From Plectrocnemia conspersa (lineage: Eukaryota > Arthropoda > Insecta > Trichoptera > Polycentropodidae): 64,000 nt of DNA. The notes beneath the pieces are model-generated. The model was not told the DNA's origin. It saw only the letters and a program-made list of their open reading frames with translations, and made no database searches. Both the position numbers and the translations under genes were made by a program. Where the stretch lies: positions 62,001 through 126,000 of the forward strand of contig VTFK01000435.1 in NCBI GenBank assembly GCA_009617715.1, read 5' to 3'. Shown one piece after another: positions 48,501-59,029 of the stretch; position 1 is the first letter of the stretch; each line of letters starts with the position of its first letter.

Positions 48501-48749
48501 TAAATTTTATAGCATATTTATATTCATCTTCCATATCTTTTTATCTCCCATACGTATAACTCTCAATAATTTAACCTTGGCGGATTGCGATAAGGCCCAT
48601 TAATATACTCAAACACTAAGTGAGTAACTCAAACAAAACCAACTTTAATGTCGATTATCTCGAAACGTGCATTTGCTTAGTTAGACTTACATGATTTATT
48701 ATTGGTTAGTTCAGCTTTCAAAGGGTATTTGCTTAGTTTTATATTATAT

Positions 48750-49235
48750 ATTAACCACAAGCGACTTTGCCCATTGAGCACGCTCGCCGCTGGGCGCACG
48801 TCACTGAATCACTTAACGGCTTTCTCTCGCAGCATCCGCGTAAGTGGTCCAAATTTGCTATTCCAAAGCAAGTAAAGCGAAAAAAAATAACACAAGATTG
48901 TGAAAAATTGCGCCCATAAAACTGGAACGCGCTGCTTTTAAATAATGCATGCAAAACGGCACAAATATTCTTCTCGGCCGCAACGTGATCGTTCATTAGT
49001 GCGGTGTGCGAAAACTGCGGCCCTGGCGCTTAAAATTATGATTACTTTGTAACTCTCACATACGCACACATGTGTATTTAATACATTGACGCTCTTTCGC
49101 GATTATTACATACATAATTTACGGGCTCTAAGCGCCCCTCGCGAGATTCGATAAATATTAGCTACCGCTAATACGGATTTGACACGGTCCCGTGTGCGAG
49201 AAATGCGATCTGGAGGGTTTCAATTAACTGAAAAT
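48750..49235. other. GC-richer island, candidate regulatory DNA
   Basis: Contains CTCGCCGCTGGGCGC, GGTCCCGTGTGCGAG and several GCTCTAAGCGCC-type words. An 81-codon - strand frame (48751-48996) has no domain. Confidence 0.3.
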
Positions 49236-49239
49236 TTAA

Positions 49240-49565
49240 CTGGTTATATACATATATACAGCAATGGCGTTGCGTGAGCTGTGACTTGGAGAAAGTTGGG
49301 GATAAAATATCGTATCACCTAGTATTTACCCTTAATTTTAAATTAACGTATACAGAATAAAATAAAAAGTCATTGTTATTTTTATAGGTACAGATGTAAT
49401 GAACCCGCACAATAAACGCTTGTTGTATATGACTGAATCCTTTAAATTTAAATTCTTGCTATACTTAATGTCTTTCTATATTTTTTAAGATTTATGGAAA
49501 TACGCTCTTAGCATTTGGATGGTATCAAAATTATTTAAAAAATCAAATATTATTGAAAAAAAAAA
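49240..49565. other. AT-rich flank of the LINE
   Basis: Nothing recognised. Confidence 0.45.
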
Positions 49566-49715
49566 TTGTTTATAAGTATAATAATATCTAATATTTTTTC
49601 GCAGTTTCTAGACTTAAGTCTCTCACCTGCTTGACGAGGATTGGTGTCTGTGTGTGTTAGCACGCATCACCTTTTTATTATTATTTTATTTGAGTTAAAG
49701 AAATATTAGCTGGAA

Positions 49716-52389
49716 TTAATCAAGCAAATCAGCTATTAAGCCATTTGCATGATTTCGTATTCTTTCGCGGTGTCTATTATTAAGCCTTTCAAAATGATTA
49801 TTAAGAGTGTCTATTTGTAGATCCTGGTGCAACATCGAATTGCGAACATACCAAGGAGCGTTTGCTGCGATTCTCAATGAAATATTCTGCTGGGCTTGTA
49901 ATTTTTGAGGGTATTTGCGGGTATTTATAATATGTCCCCACACAGGGGATGCATAAGACATTGCGGGTCTGATTATTGCTTTATAAATTAGCAGTTTATT
50001 TTTTATACTTAATTTACTTTTGCGGCAAAGAAGGGGGTAAAGCTTAGCTCTTGTGTATTTAACTCGATGAATTAGAGTGTCTATGTGTGGTTTCCACGAA
50101 AGTTTAGAGTCTAAGGTAAGACCTAAGTATTTGGCCTTATTATGCCATTCTATCGGTTTATTATACATTTTAATTTTGGCTAAATTTTCTATAGCAAAGG
50201 CTTTTTTTCTTCTAAGAGAGAACATTACTGCGACGCTTTTTAGTGGATTTGCAGTGACCAGCCATTTGTCGAACCATTTTTCAATATTTTTAATTTTATT
50301 TTGAAGCTTAATTACCGCTCGATGAGGATTTTTATAGGTACACAAAATAGCTGTATCATCAGCGAATAGAGCAGTTATGTCGTTACCGCGGTGTTTGGTT
50401 GGAAAGTCGCTCGTAAATATAGTGAATAATAAAGGACCCAGTATTGAGCCTTGGGGCACTCCAGCAGTTATAGGTCTGGGATTTGACAAATGATTTTCAA
50501 GTTTTATGTTGAAATTTCTCCCATTTAAAAAAGAGTTGATTAGTTTAATTAAATTAGCAGGGAATTTGAAATGTATTAGTTTGAATATGATGCCTGCGTG
50601 CCAGACACGATCGAAGGCTTTGGCGATGTCCAGGAACACTACTCCAGTGGACATTCTCTTGTCAAAGCCCCTTTGGATATGTTTCACCACTCGATGAAGT
50701 TGATCAGTAGCAGAGTGTGCGTTTCTAAAGCCGAACTGTTCATCGGGCAAGATTTTATTTTCTTTAACATGAACTAATAATTTAGCTTGAATAATTTTTT
50801 CGTAAATTTTGCTAGCAACGGGTAGCAAACTTATAGGTCGGTAACTAGAGGCTAATGAAGGGTCTGTTCCCGGTTTGCGAAGGATTATTACGTTTGCTTG
50901 CTTCCACACCGTTGGGAAGTATAGGCACTCGAGAGAAGAATTAATTATATTTAAAAAATAATTTATGGCACTTGGGGGGAGGATTTTGAAAGCTTTATTT
51001 GGTATGGAATCATTGCCGGGTGCCTTTCGATTAGGAAGTAGACGGATGAAGTTTTCTAGTTCAGATAGGGTAATTTTTATATCAATATTAGTATCTGCTG
51101 TTTTTTCAAAAAAGGATTTTATGCACTTTTCTGTTTTATTTTTAAATTTACGTTTAAGTTTACTTAAATCGACCGAGCATTGATTTTGAAGACTGTCCGC
51201 TATAGTTTCGCTCTTTTCTTCAACTGTATATACAAAGTTACCCGTTATTGTTTTAATTTTACATATGCCAGTGGATTCGCAGCGAAGAATTTTTGAAGTG
51301 TTCCAAAGTGAATTATCTTCAGGTTTTAGATCTCTTAATTTGGTTTCCCAAGTATTATTATTATGTTCAGCAATAGCGATTCTAATTTTTTTTGTAATTT
51401 GTTAAGTTGTCTTTTAACCGATTTTTCGTGATAATTTTGCCAAAGATGTCTTAAATGATTCTTTTTTTTAATTAATTCCTTAATTTCTTTGGGTAGGGGG
51501 TCATGTTTAGTAATTTTGTTTTTAATGGTGCACCGTTCAATTGAAGATTTAATCACTTTGTTAAATTCGATTATTTCATCGTCGATATCAGTTTCAGTTC
51601 TTAAGATGTTGATACCAGGAAGGGATTTCTCAACGAAGTAGGGGAAGAAGTCCCATAGTATTTTATGCGATTGTGGGGCTGGATTATTATTTCTTAGATT
51701 AATTTCGAGCGCGAATATTACCGGGTTGTGGTCTGATGCGAGACTATTATGGACTTCTATTTCACACGCGGGCAGATCTTTGCAGATGGCAATGTCTAAT
51801 ATGTCCGAGCCTCCGCGAGTAGAGAAATGAGTTGGCACGGACGGTATTTCTAAGTGTATGTTACTATGAGAAATGTCATTAACAAAATTATTCAAAGTTC
51901 TACCGTTGCGATTGGTAGCTCGGCAATTCCAATCTTTATGTTTGGAGTTAAAATCACCTGCGGCAAATATGGGTTGTGAATAATTAAACAGTGATTTAAT
52001 ATCTTCGATGGGATATTTTGGTGTGGGAGGAGTGTAAACGGAATGTATTATGACTGGAGAATGCTCATCGGTTTTAATTTCTATACTCGTTACTTCTAAT
52101 TGCGCGTACGCGTTTATTTTCGTTTCATTATGTTTTATATTATTTTTAATATATACTGCTGTTCCGCCGCCAGCGCCTAATAATCTATCCGTGCGGTAAG
52201 TTGTAAAATTGGCAAAGTTAATTTTTATCGAGTTCTTTAAGTGTGTCTCGGAGATAAGAGCAATATCTATATTTTGATCTAATAAAATTGATGGAGTTCA
52301 CATTTCTTATCACGTAGGCCATTTGCGTTCCAGGCCATTATTCTTAGTATTTTACGATTTGGGTTTTTAATGTCATTAGGATTAGTCAT
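49716..52389 (-). CDS. LINE ORF2: AP endonuclease and reverse transcriptase (two frameshifts)
   Basis: Nicks target DNA and copies the LINE RNA onto it. From ATG at 52389: the endonuclease shows RIMAWNANGL, ISETHL, AAGDFNSKHKDWNC and ASDHNPVIF, the usual catalytic motifs. After a linker (about 51700-51000) comes the reverse transcriptase: RKAPGNDSIPNKAF, SSYRPISLLP, VVFLDIAKAFDRVW (first catalytic Asp), AGVPQGSILGPLLF and LFADDTAIL (the FADD active site). The Jockey C-terminal motif IRPAMSYASPVWG follows. The stop is at 49716. Two single-base shortfalls break the frame, at the A/T-run 52284-52287 (inside the endonuclease) and the 51386-51393 run (in the linker). The long open pieces are 49716 to about 51390 and about 51390 to 52284. 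No stop interrupts them. Confidence 0.92.
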
Positions 52390-52494
52390 AGGGGCTTCTT
52401 TTTTTTTTTTTTTAAGTTAATTTCTATATTTTTGTTCGCGAGTTTACTCTCGGTCTTAGGATTATTATTATACTATTGTTATATAAGTCGTACT

Positions 52495-53923
52495 TCATTG
52501 ATTTATGTTAATTAAGTGTTTAGTTATAAGCGCTTGTATTTGCTGCTGCATTTCAATTATAGTTTTAACTATATTAATATCCTGTAGTGGTGCTGGGGTA
52601 TTTTCTACTGGTTCAATAGGTACGGACTGAGTGGTCGGTATTTCAGAGTTTAGGGACTGTGAATATGTCTTTTGATTTTTTGTATTATCATTTTGTTTAC
52701 TGTTTTTTGTTTTAAAGAATTCACTTTTTTTATTATTAGGATTTTTTAATGCATCCGCCATAGCTAGCAGGGTGTTTACCACCGCAATTACCACATAGTG
52801 GGTTATCTGTTTTATTACCGTGTGGACATTCTAATGCCACATGAGGGCCTGCACACTTAACACAAACTGGTGCTGCCCTGCAATTCACAGCAGCATGTCC
52901 AAAGACTTGACAGCGGTGGCACTGTAAAGTATTTTTTGGTTTATTTTGAGTTTCGATTGAAACTTTTTGATGTAACAAATGGGTTAAATTATATATATTT
53001 TTATTTTGCTCACTTTTTTTTAATGAAATGGCAAACAATAACATCGGCTGGTTGGTAGTTTTATTTATTAATTGATGAACATGGAGTACATCGAAATTTA
53101 AACGAATTAATTCTTCTTTTATTTCATCTATTGTGAAGTTGGAATTTAATCCTCGAATTATAACGCGCAGAGGCTTATCTTCGGGCAATGTATAGGAGAA
53201 GAATGAGAATTTACGTTCGTCCAAGACTTTTGTAATTTTTCTAAAGAGCTCTATAGTAGGTGCAATTATTTTTACATTGTTTGGTTTTTGAACCGAGGTA
53301 AATAAAAGACCGTTGTTTAATAGGGTCTGACGAGCCGCTTTAAAGTCGGAGGGTTTATTAAGAACAATTGGAGGAATTGATTCTTTTTTAGTTTCGACTG
53401 TTTGTTGAATTGTCACGGGCTCGATTGAGCGAACAATTTCGGAAACATCAGACATTTCCGGAGAATTTGGGCGTGGTCTCTTTTTAACTGGGGGCTTTTC
53501 TACTACTTTAGGAGCTGCAATTTGCGATGTAGTAGTCGCAGGATCGGATAAGTTATTTTTAATGTTAATTGGCGATTGGTTAGTACGAGTTTTAACGTTA
53601 GTTGGCAATTTGTTAGTAGGAGTTTTAACGTTAGTTGGCGATTGGTTAGTAGGAATTTTAACTTTAGTTGGCGATTGGTTAGTAGTATGTTTTTTAGTTT
53701 TAATTTTTTTTCGGAGATCTTCCATCTCCTTTTCTAAACTAATCCTAAGGCGCCGTTCCTCAAGGAGTTCATGGCGCAAGGCTTCCATTTCCTTTTTAAG
53801 GTAATTAATCGATACATGGTCACTCACCTGCCCGGTGTCCATAATAATGGAATCGGACGATGTTTTACCAGTCGACATGTCGTAGCTTGCGAAGGCGGCT
53901 GGTGAGTCAGCGGGAATTCCCAC
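52495..53923 (-). CDS. LINE ORF1: gag-like nucleic-acid chaperone (one frameshift)
   Basis: Forms the RNA-binding particle that carries the LINE transcript to the target. From ATG at 53923: a coiled-coil segment (about residues 38-75, Glu/Arg/Lys-rich), four tandem 11-residue repeats of the TNQSPTNVKTP type (about 76-120), and a linker. A PRE_C2HC-type domain follows (about 245-325), then three zinc knuckles: CHRCQVFGHAAVNC, CVKCAGPHVALEC and CGNCGGKHPASYGGC. The first frame stops at 52736. The normal basic/Asn-rich tail (KNPNNKKSEFFKT onward) continues in the next frame to 52495. One extra A in a six-base A-run (52742-52747) explains the break. The length and layout are usual for Jockey ORF1. 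Confidence 0.9.
53564..53695 (-). repeat. Four 33-bp tandem repeats inside ORF1
   Basis: Units at 53564, 53597, 53630 and 53663, each 33 bp (+ strand word TTGGCGATTGGTTAGTA) and in frame. They encode an 11-residue Thr/Asn/Pro-rich repeat between the coiled coil and the RNA-binding part. Copies differ by a few bases. Confidence 0.85.
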
Positions 53924-54013
53924 TTTTTATCACAAACACTAGTTATCAGAGTGACAGATAGCGCGCGCGACTAACTCGGTCGAATGCCAAAGCAAGACTC
54001 GTTTATAAGTATA

Positions 54014-54440
54014 TATAAAGTCATTATATATGTGAAAAAAACGTATTTAAAAAAAATTAAAAATATATTAAGATAGCCACAAATTGTTATAAGTGAATCA
54101 GCAAAATTCAAAAGCAACGTAAAAAAATCATTACATTACGTCATTTCATTCAAAAATATATTTAAATTGTAAAATTATTAATTAGTTATAACAGTCGCGT
54201 CATAGAGTATTCAGGTTTATCTCGAGGCTCGAGTTAATTCCTGTCGATTTAAAGAGAGGCCCAGGTTAGTCCAAATCTAACAATTGAAGTGGCAAGGTTG
54301 CTCAGCTGCCATTCTTCAGACTTGTGATTTATCCTCGTACTGAATCGTCAATGTCAATTTAAATAGCTTTATTGCATATAAGTGAAAATTCTGAACTTAG
54401 TTCAGAGCTTAGAAGCCGAAAATAAAGTAATATTATTCAC
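54014..54440. other. AT-rich DNA with a CTCGAG patch
   Basis: 54190-54330 is less AT-rich (CTCGAGGCTCGAG, GAGAGGCCCAGG) but carries no frame. CTGAACTTAGTTCAG at about 54391 is a small palindrome. Confidence 0.38.
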
Positions 54441-54464
54441 CAACTGTGAGCATAAAGTCTGAAT

Positions 54465-54511
54465 TTTCATATAGTTTAAAGTAAATAAGATTTACTTTAA
54501 ACTATATGAAA
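54465..54511. repeat. Perfect 22-bp inverted repeat (hairpin)
   Basis: Arms 54465-54486 (TTTCATATAGTTTAAAGTAA plus AT) and 54490-54511 are exact reverse complements separated by AAG. Beyond them the match continues imperfectly (TCTGAAT and ATTCGGA). The RNA form on either strand would be a long, tight hairpin. It lies 50 bases before the AT microsatellite. Confidence 0.85.
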
Positions 54512-54556
54512 GATTCGGAGATAAAAGAATCAGAAAGTGAATTTTCTAAAAATGGC

Positions 54557-54561
<5 letters not shown>

Positions 54562-54651
<90 letters not shown>
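54562..54651. repeat. (AT)n microsatellite, about 45 units
   Basis: About 90 uninterrupted bases of AT dinucleotide. Any frame through it (such as 54502-54726 -) is an artefact. Confidence 0.97.
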
Positions 54652-54654
<3 letters not shown>

Positions 54655-54849
54655 GTCTTGGGTAAAAAAATGGTAGTAAAGAAAAATGGTTTTAATTTCA
54701 GTTTTTTGCCCGTTGTATTTGATCAACTAGTACATTTGATTTGCACAGTAAATGAAATTCATATTTTCTTATTGAAAAATATTTTTTCTTATGAGCTGAA
54801 GTAGCTAATTATTTTTCGTATTTATTATAATCTTATAGACTTTATTTAA

Positions 54850-55005
54850 TTTAAATTTATCATTATTATATCCACTCGTAAGGTTAGAAATATATAGAAA
54901 AACTTTATGTGTCTTACATTTATTATAAAATTTTTTATGTGTCTTTCATTTATTAGTCTTTGACTATACCACTGGTCTATCGTGCTGGTCTAAATTATAA
55001 AATTA
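54850..55005. repeat. Dispersed repeat F, copy 2
   Basis: Shares ATATCCACTCGTAAGGTTAG and ACTGGTCTATCGTGCTG with 34.35-34.56 kb. An internal direct repeat (TTTATGTGTCTTACATTTAT and TTTATGTGTCTTTCATTTAT) lies at about 54906 and 54936. Confidence 0.42.
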
Positions 55006-55009
55006 ATTC

Positions 55010-56635
55010 TATTACCACACGAGTGTCTGCTTAAACATTTTAATGTTTATTTTAAAATAAAAAAATTGAAAAATGATATTAGTTTCACATTGAACTTCGC
55101 TAGGCAAAAGAAGTATCTACTTGTACAAGTCTACCAATTTATAGCTGTCTCAATAGGATGCATTTTTTATTTTGCTTTTAAAAAAGTGTCGGACAGAACC
55201 ATAAATACTTGTTATTAAATAAATAATTGCGCTAAATATGAAATTCTAGCGTCATAGCGCAAGTTCATTTACCTAGATTTTTTTATTCTTAAAAGCTGCT
55301 ACTATAATGCACGTTTATAGGTAAAGCTGATTGTCACATACTATGTGCTTTTTTTGATTTAAAAAAAAATATAGTCACACAATATTTTATAAAAGCCCCT
55401 GTAAATTTTTCATGGAATTTCGGAATTAAAAAATGTTTTTTTTTAAATTTGTTTGTCAACTCAGAGTTGTTATGGATATGACTATTATAAACAACATAAA
55501 GAATAAAAAAATAATTTCACAAATCAAAAAATTCACATTTGGTCTGAAGTTGCGATATATATTCTGCAGCGGTACATACTGTGTGCTTAGAATTAGCTTG
55601 GTTTTGGTGTTTTAAAAAGTAAAAATTCTAAAATATTTTCTACAAATATGAAGGAATGCTTATAGTTAGATAAATTTTTGAATAACTAATATCTTAATAA
55701 TTGACGAGTATATTCGCTATATAAACATTGAAATAGTCAACTTAGAGTATCTACTTGTAATTTATTCCCCCCTAACCTTACTTTGAAATTGTTACTGTTT
55801 TTATATATACCTAGAATCTGAACAGATGGCATCACATTAAGAAGCAGTATACCATTTGCTAAGAATTATAATAACGGGCTCTATACGTTACATTCCTCAT
55901 TTGTATAGATTTTTTATTTTTATATTGCATTTCAGTTAAATGTTGTAGTTTACTAATTAACAACTAATTGTAAATGTTTTTATATGTAATACTTTAGTAT
56001 GAATTGATTTTCTAGTACCTATTTCTATTGATAACATAAATGTAATATTTACCGGATTAGCTACTGAAAGCAGCAAAATTAAAGCCAATGTCGTCAGTTA
56101 AGCATTTATTAGGTTGTCAAAAAGAGATGACGCCAATTAGGCCATACGCTTCATAGCCTTCGGCCGTTAAACTATTTACTTGCCCTTAAATGTCATGCAT
56201 ATTACTTGGACTTACTAACCAACTAGTAATGATATTGATTAAATAGCGAAATTGATATAACATAGTATTTTAAATGTGTTAAATGTGCTGTTTTTATAAA
56301 CATAGTATTCATATTTAAATATGCGTTTAAAAATCTCTAAATTTTAGATTATGCTGCGGTGTGATATACACTCCCGCTCCCGATCTTTGAGTAAGGTCAT
56401 CTGCTCTCGTTATTTTATTGCACGCTATTAATCTGAAATATCTTTCGTATGTTACATTATTACCAAATAAAGCTAATTAAATAAATTTAAATATTAGTTC
56501 ATATCAATTATTAAAATATGTTTTAGCTTATTTTATATTATGTCTCGTGCTTTCATATTTTAATTTGCTTATTGTAAACATCTTTTATATTTATTTATGA
56601 TAGAAAAAGAGCCGACCAATTAAAAACAGACCCAT
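55010..56635. other. AT-rich desert
   Basis: No gene called. A 60-codon + frame at 55433-55615 has no promoter or domain. Confidence 0.42.
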
Positions 56636-56639
56636 ACAA

Positions 56640-57240
56640 TTCCAATCTAAATACTAGGTTTTTTCGTTTTTTTTCTCAGACGTTTCAAGTACGATTTTTT
56701 GCCCGAGCGTATTTAGGCAAAATCGAATTGGCTTTCCACACAGAAAGGTAAACACGCTTAAAGATACTCATCATGTTTATCTTAAATTCCCTTCGTGTTT
56801 GAGATGAGAAAGGGCAAAGCCTGGTACGCGGCGATATTTATATGTAAAAGAAAAATAAATTTTCTTTTGTCGCGAAAGAGATAATTGGCTTTCAGAAAAA
56901 AAAAAAATGAAAAAAAAAACACCGGAGGGTTTTAATAAGCTTTCGCTGCGTATTCGAAATGGAAACCGTATTCGAAACGCATTAAATTAACAAATTGAAG
57001 AATCCGACTGAAAAATTAATTGACGTTTTCTTATCATCGAATTTACGCTTTTTCAGTCAAAGAGAGAGGCATTCGACGCGATGGGTCTTATTTATGTATC
57101 TTTTGGGCGTTAAAAGTATTTTTTTATCTCCAGTCTCGCGAATGAAAGACGGAATAGGTGTGAGGGGAGAGTTTGAAAAATTACTTTAATGAAAAAGAAA
57201 AGTGATGGAATACGTCACGACAGACAAAGAAGAACATAAC
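56640..57240. other. GC-richer island, candidate regulatory DNA
   Basis: Includes TTTTTGCCCGAGCG, GGTACGCGGCGATATT, and a CACCGGAGGG block after two A-runs. A 64-codon + frame (56995-57189) is not supported. Confidence 0.28.
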
Positions 57241-57244
57241 AGAT

Positions 57245-58635
57245 GATAACGCATGACGTTTGCTATTTCACTTAAATGCATATTTTTCGTCATAAAACAC
57301 AGATCTAAAATCTCATTTTTTATTTTGAGAGATTCGTTTTTTATGCTATAATATTCCTATAGAATACCATGCGATAAATTTAATTTTACTGTGATTTCGT
57401 TTGACTTTTGAGATAATGACTTGATGTTTGGATGTGGATAATAGCTTAAGATGCTGAGCTGTTTGTGGAATATAATATGCACTCACAATATCAAAGAGTG
57501 CGTGCGTGCGTTTCTTCAAGCAAAAGTTGTGACTTTTTGTATGATATTAACAAAATATGTTTTCTCTAAATTGATAAATAACGTCTGTTTTTTTTAGCTA
57601 TTCTATTGTATAAAAGACACTTCCTTGCTATTTTCGGCTTACTTTTGGGTTAGTAAACAGTGGAGAGCCATAGTATTTTTTTGAAATGTGTGCCGAAATA
57701 GTCACTTAATGACACTTTATAAATATCTTAATTACATATCTGGCGACTTTCAAAGTCTGATGCTGAAAAGTTAAAGATCCTAATTACTTTTAATTCACTT
57801 CAAAGTATCAAGGAGATTATACTAAACTATTAGTCAACCAGTTAACTGTTGTGAGATATTTGCTTCGCATAAGAATAATTTCGATATGAAGTTTTCTGTG
57901 TTTCAGCATATGTTGCTTTGAGTGCAAGACAAAAGTACATGCATTTTTTGCTTCAATTGGTCATTGGACATGATATATGGACTATCAATAACAATGGACA
58001 CAAAAAATATATTGGGGTATATCCGCAAACCCTGAATGCAGAAATCCATGCAAAAATATAATGCTTTGTGAAATTTAATGGTGGAATTGCAAGGGTATTG
58101 TTTACTATAAACTTTAGGAACAAAACCAAGCAATTACAGCCAACCGTAATTGTGATCAAATAACAAAATTAAACATTGCTCTTAAAAAGGTTAAACTGCA
58201 ATCGGTAAACAGGGGGTAATTTTTCATTATGACAAGTCATGACCTCATTTGGTAATGATGACCTAATACCCACCATACTTTATTCTGATTATTATTTGTT
58301 CAGGACATAAAAAATTGTTTATTAAATAAAAAAAATTGAAACAATGAGAGCTAAAAATGCTCTTAAATTTTTTTTGATTCAGTCACAAAAAATATATTTT
58401 AATAGCATAAATAACCTTTTGATTAAATATATAGTTAAATTATAACATTTAGTACATATTATGTTAATGTTTAAATTAAGAACGAAATCTGAATAAAACA
58501 GTTCTACTTTTTATGAAAAAAATATCAAAAAATTTGCTTCAACCCAAAAGTAACAATTTACCTCACCTTAATTTATATTCAACTTTAAATTTAAATAATA
58601 AATACATCATGTATACATAGTCCCTTTGAATGTGA
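57245..58635. other. AT-rich DNA with a coding-like patch near 57.93-58.16 kb
   Basis: 57930-58160 is open in a + frame for about 45 codons and in two - frames for 68-76 codons, an unusual run for this DNA. It matches no family I know, has no promoter and could be an old transposon fragment. Confidence 0.3.
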
Positions 58636-58639
58636 CTTA

Positions 58640-59015
58640 ACGATTTAATGATTCAAGCTTTCCGGAACCTGCCTGTCCTTATTTAGGGCGAAAGGCAACG
58701 GAACCGGATAGAGCGAATTTGCCGTTTCGCAGGTAGTTCTCCCTCGTGCGATAATTCCATTATTTAATTCGCCCTTTGTGGCACTCGACAAATACAAAAA
58801 AAGTGCAGAAACAAAAGCTCTCGAGGGAGACAGAGGCAACAAAAAAAAAACAGGGAGAAGGAAGGGCTGTCATCGGAGTTGGTCTGAGCCAACGTTAATT
58901 TCCACATCCATTCGGTTAATTGACGACGACCTGGCCATGTTTTCCGGTTTTGATTATGAACCAGAAATGGCGCAGTTAACGTTGACAAAAGACACCACCG
59001 CTGCGAGGTATTGTA
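58640..59015. other. GC-richer island, candidate regulatory DNA
   Basis: Contains GGAACCGGATAGAGCG, TTATTTAATTCGCCC, TCCATTCGGTTAATTGACG and CTGGCCATG. Homeodomain-type TTAATTG cores are present. Overlapping frames on both strands suggest low stop density, not a gene. Confidence 0.32.
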
Positions 59016-59029
59016 TAAATAATATATAA

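Larger units (their letters stand above)
49568..54013 (-). mobile_element. Full-length Jockey-clade LINE with perfect 13-bp target duplication
   Basis: GTTTATAAGTATA occurs at 49568-49580 and again at 54001-54013. The 4420 bases between them hold a whole non-LTR retrotransposon on the - strand. It has an 80-base 5' UTR beginning GAGTCTTGC, ORF1 (53923 to 52495), a gap of about 105 bases with a long A-run on the sense strand, ORF2 (52389 to 49716), a 3' UTR of about 135 bases and an A/T-rich tail. The perfect duplication, intact 5' end and absence of nonsense codons mark a recent insertion. The promoter is expected inside the 5' UTR, as in other Jockey elements. Confidence 0.93.

Noticed and set aside
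52742..52747. Programmed frameshift at the ORF1 A-run
   Set aside because: The run could slip, but no canonical heptamer fits the frame and ORF2 has two similar homopolymer breaks, so simple indels or assembly errors explain all three.
53562..53804. 80-codon + frame opposite ORF1
   Set aside because: It is the shadow of the 33-bp repeats on the opposite strand of ORF1.
57607..57660. Second TATAAAAG as a promoter
   Set aside because: No initiator lies 25-35 bases downstream and no credible frame follows.
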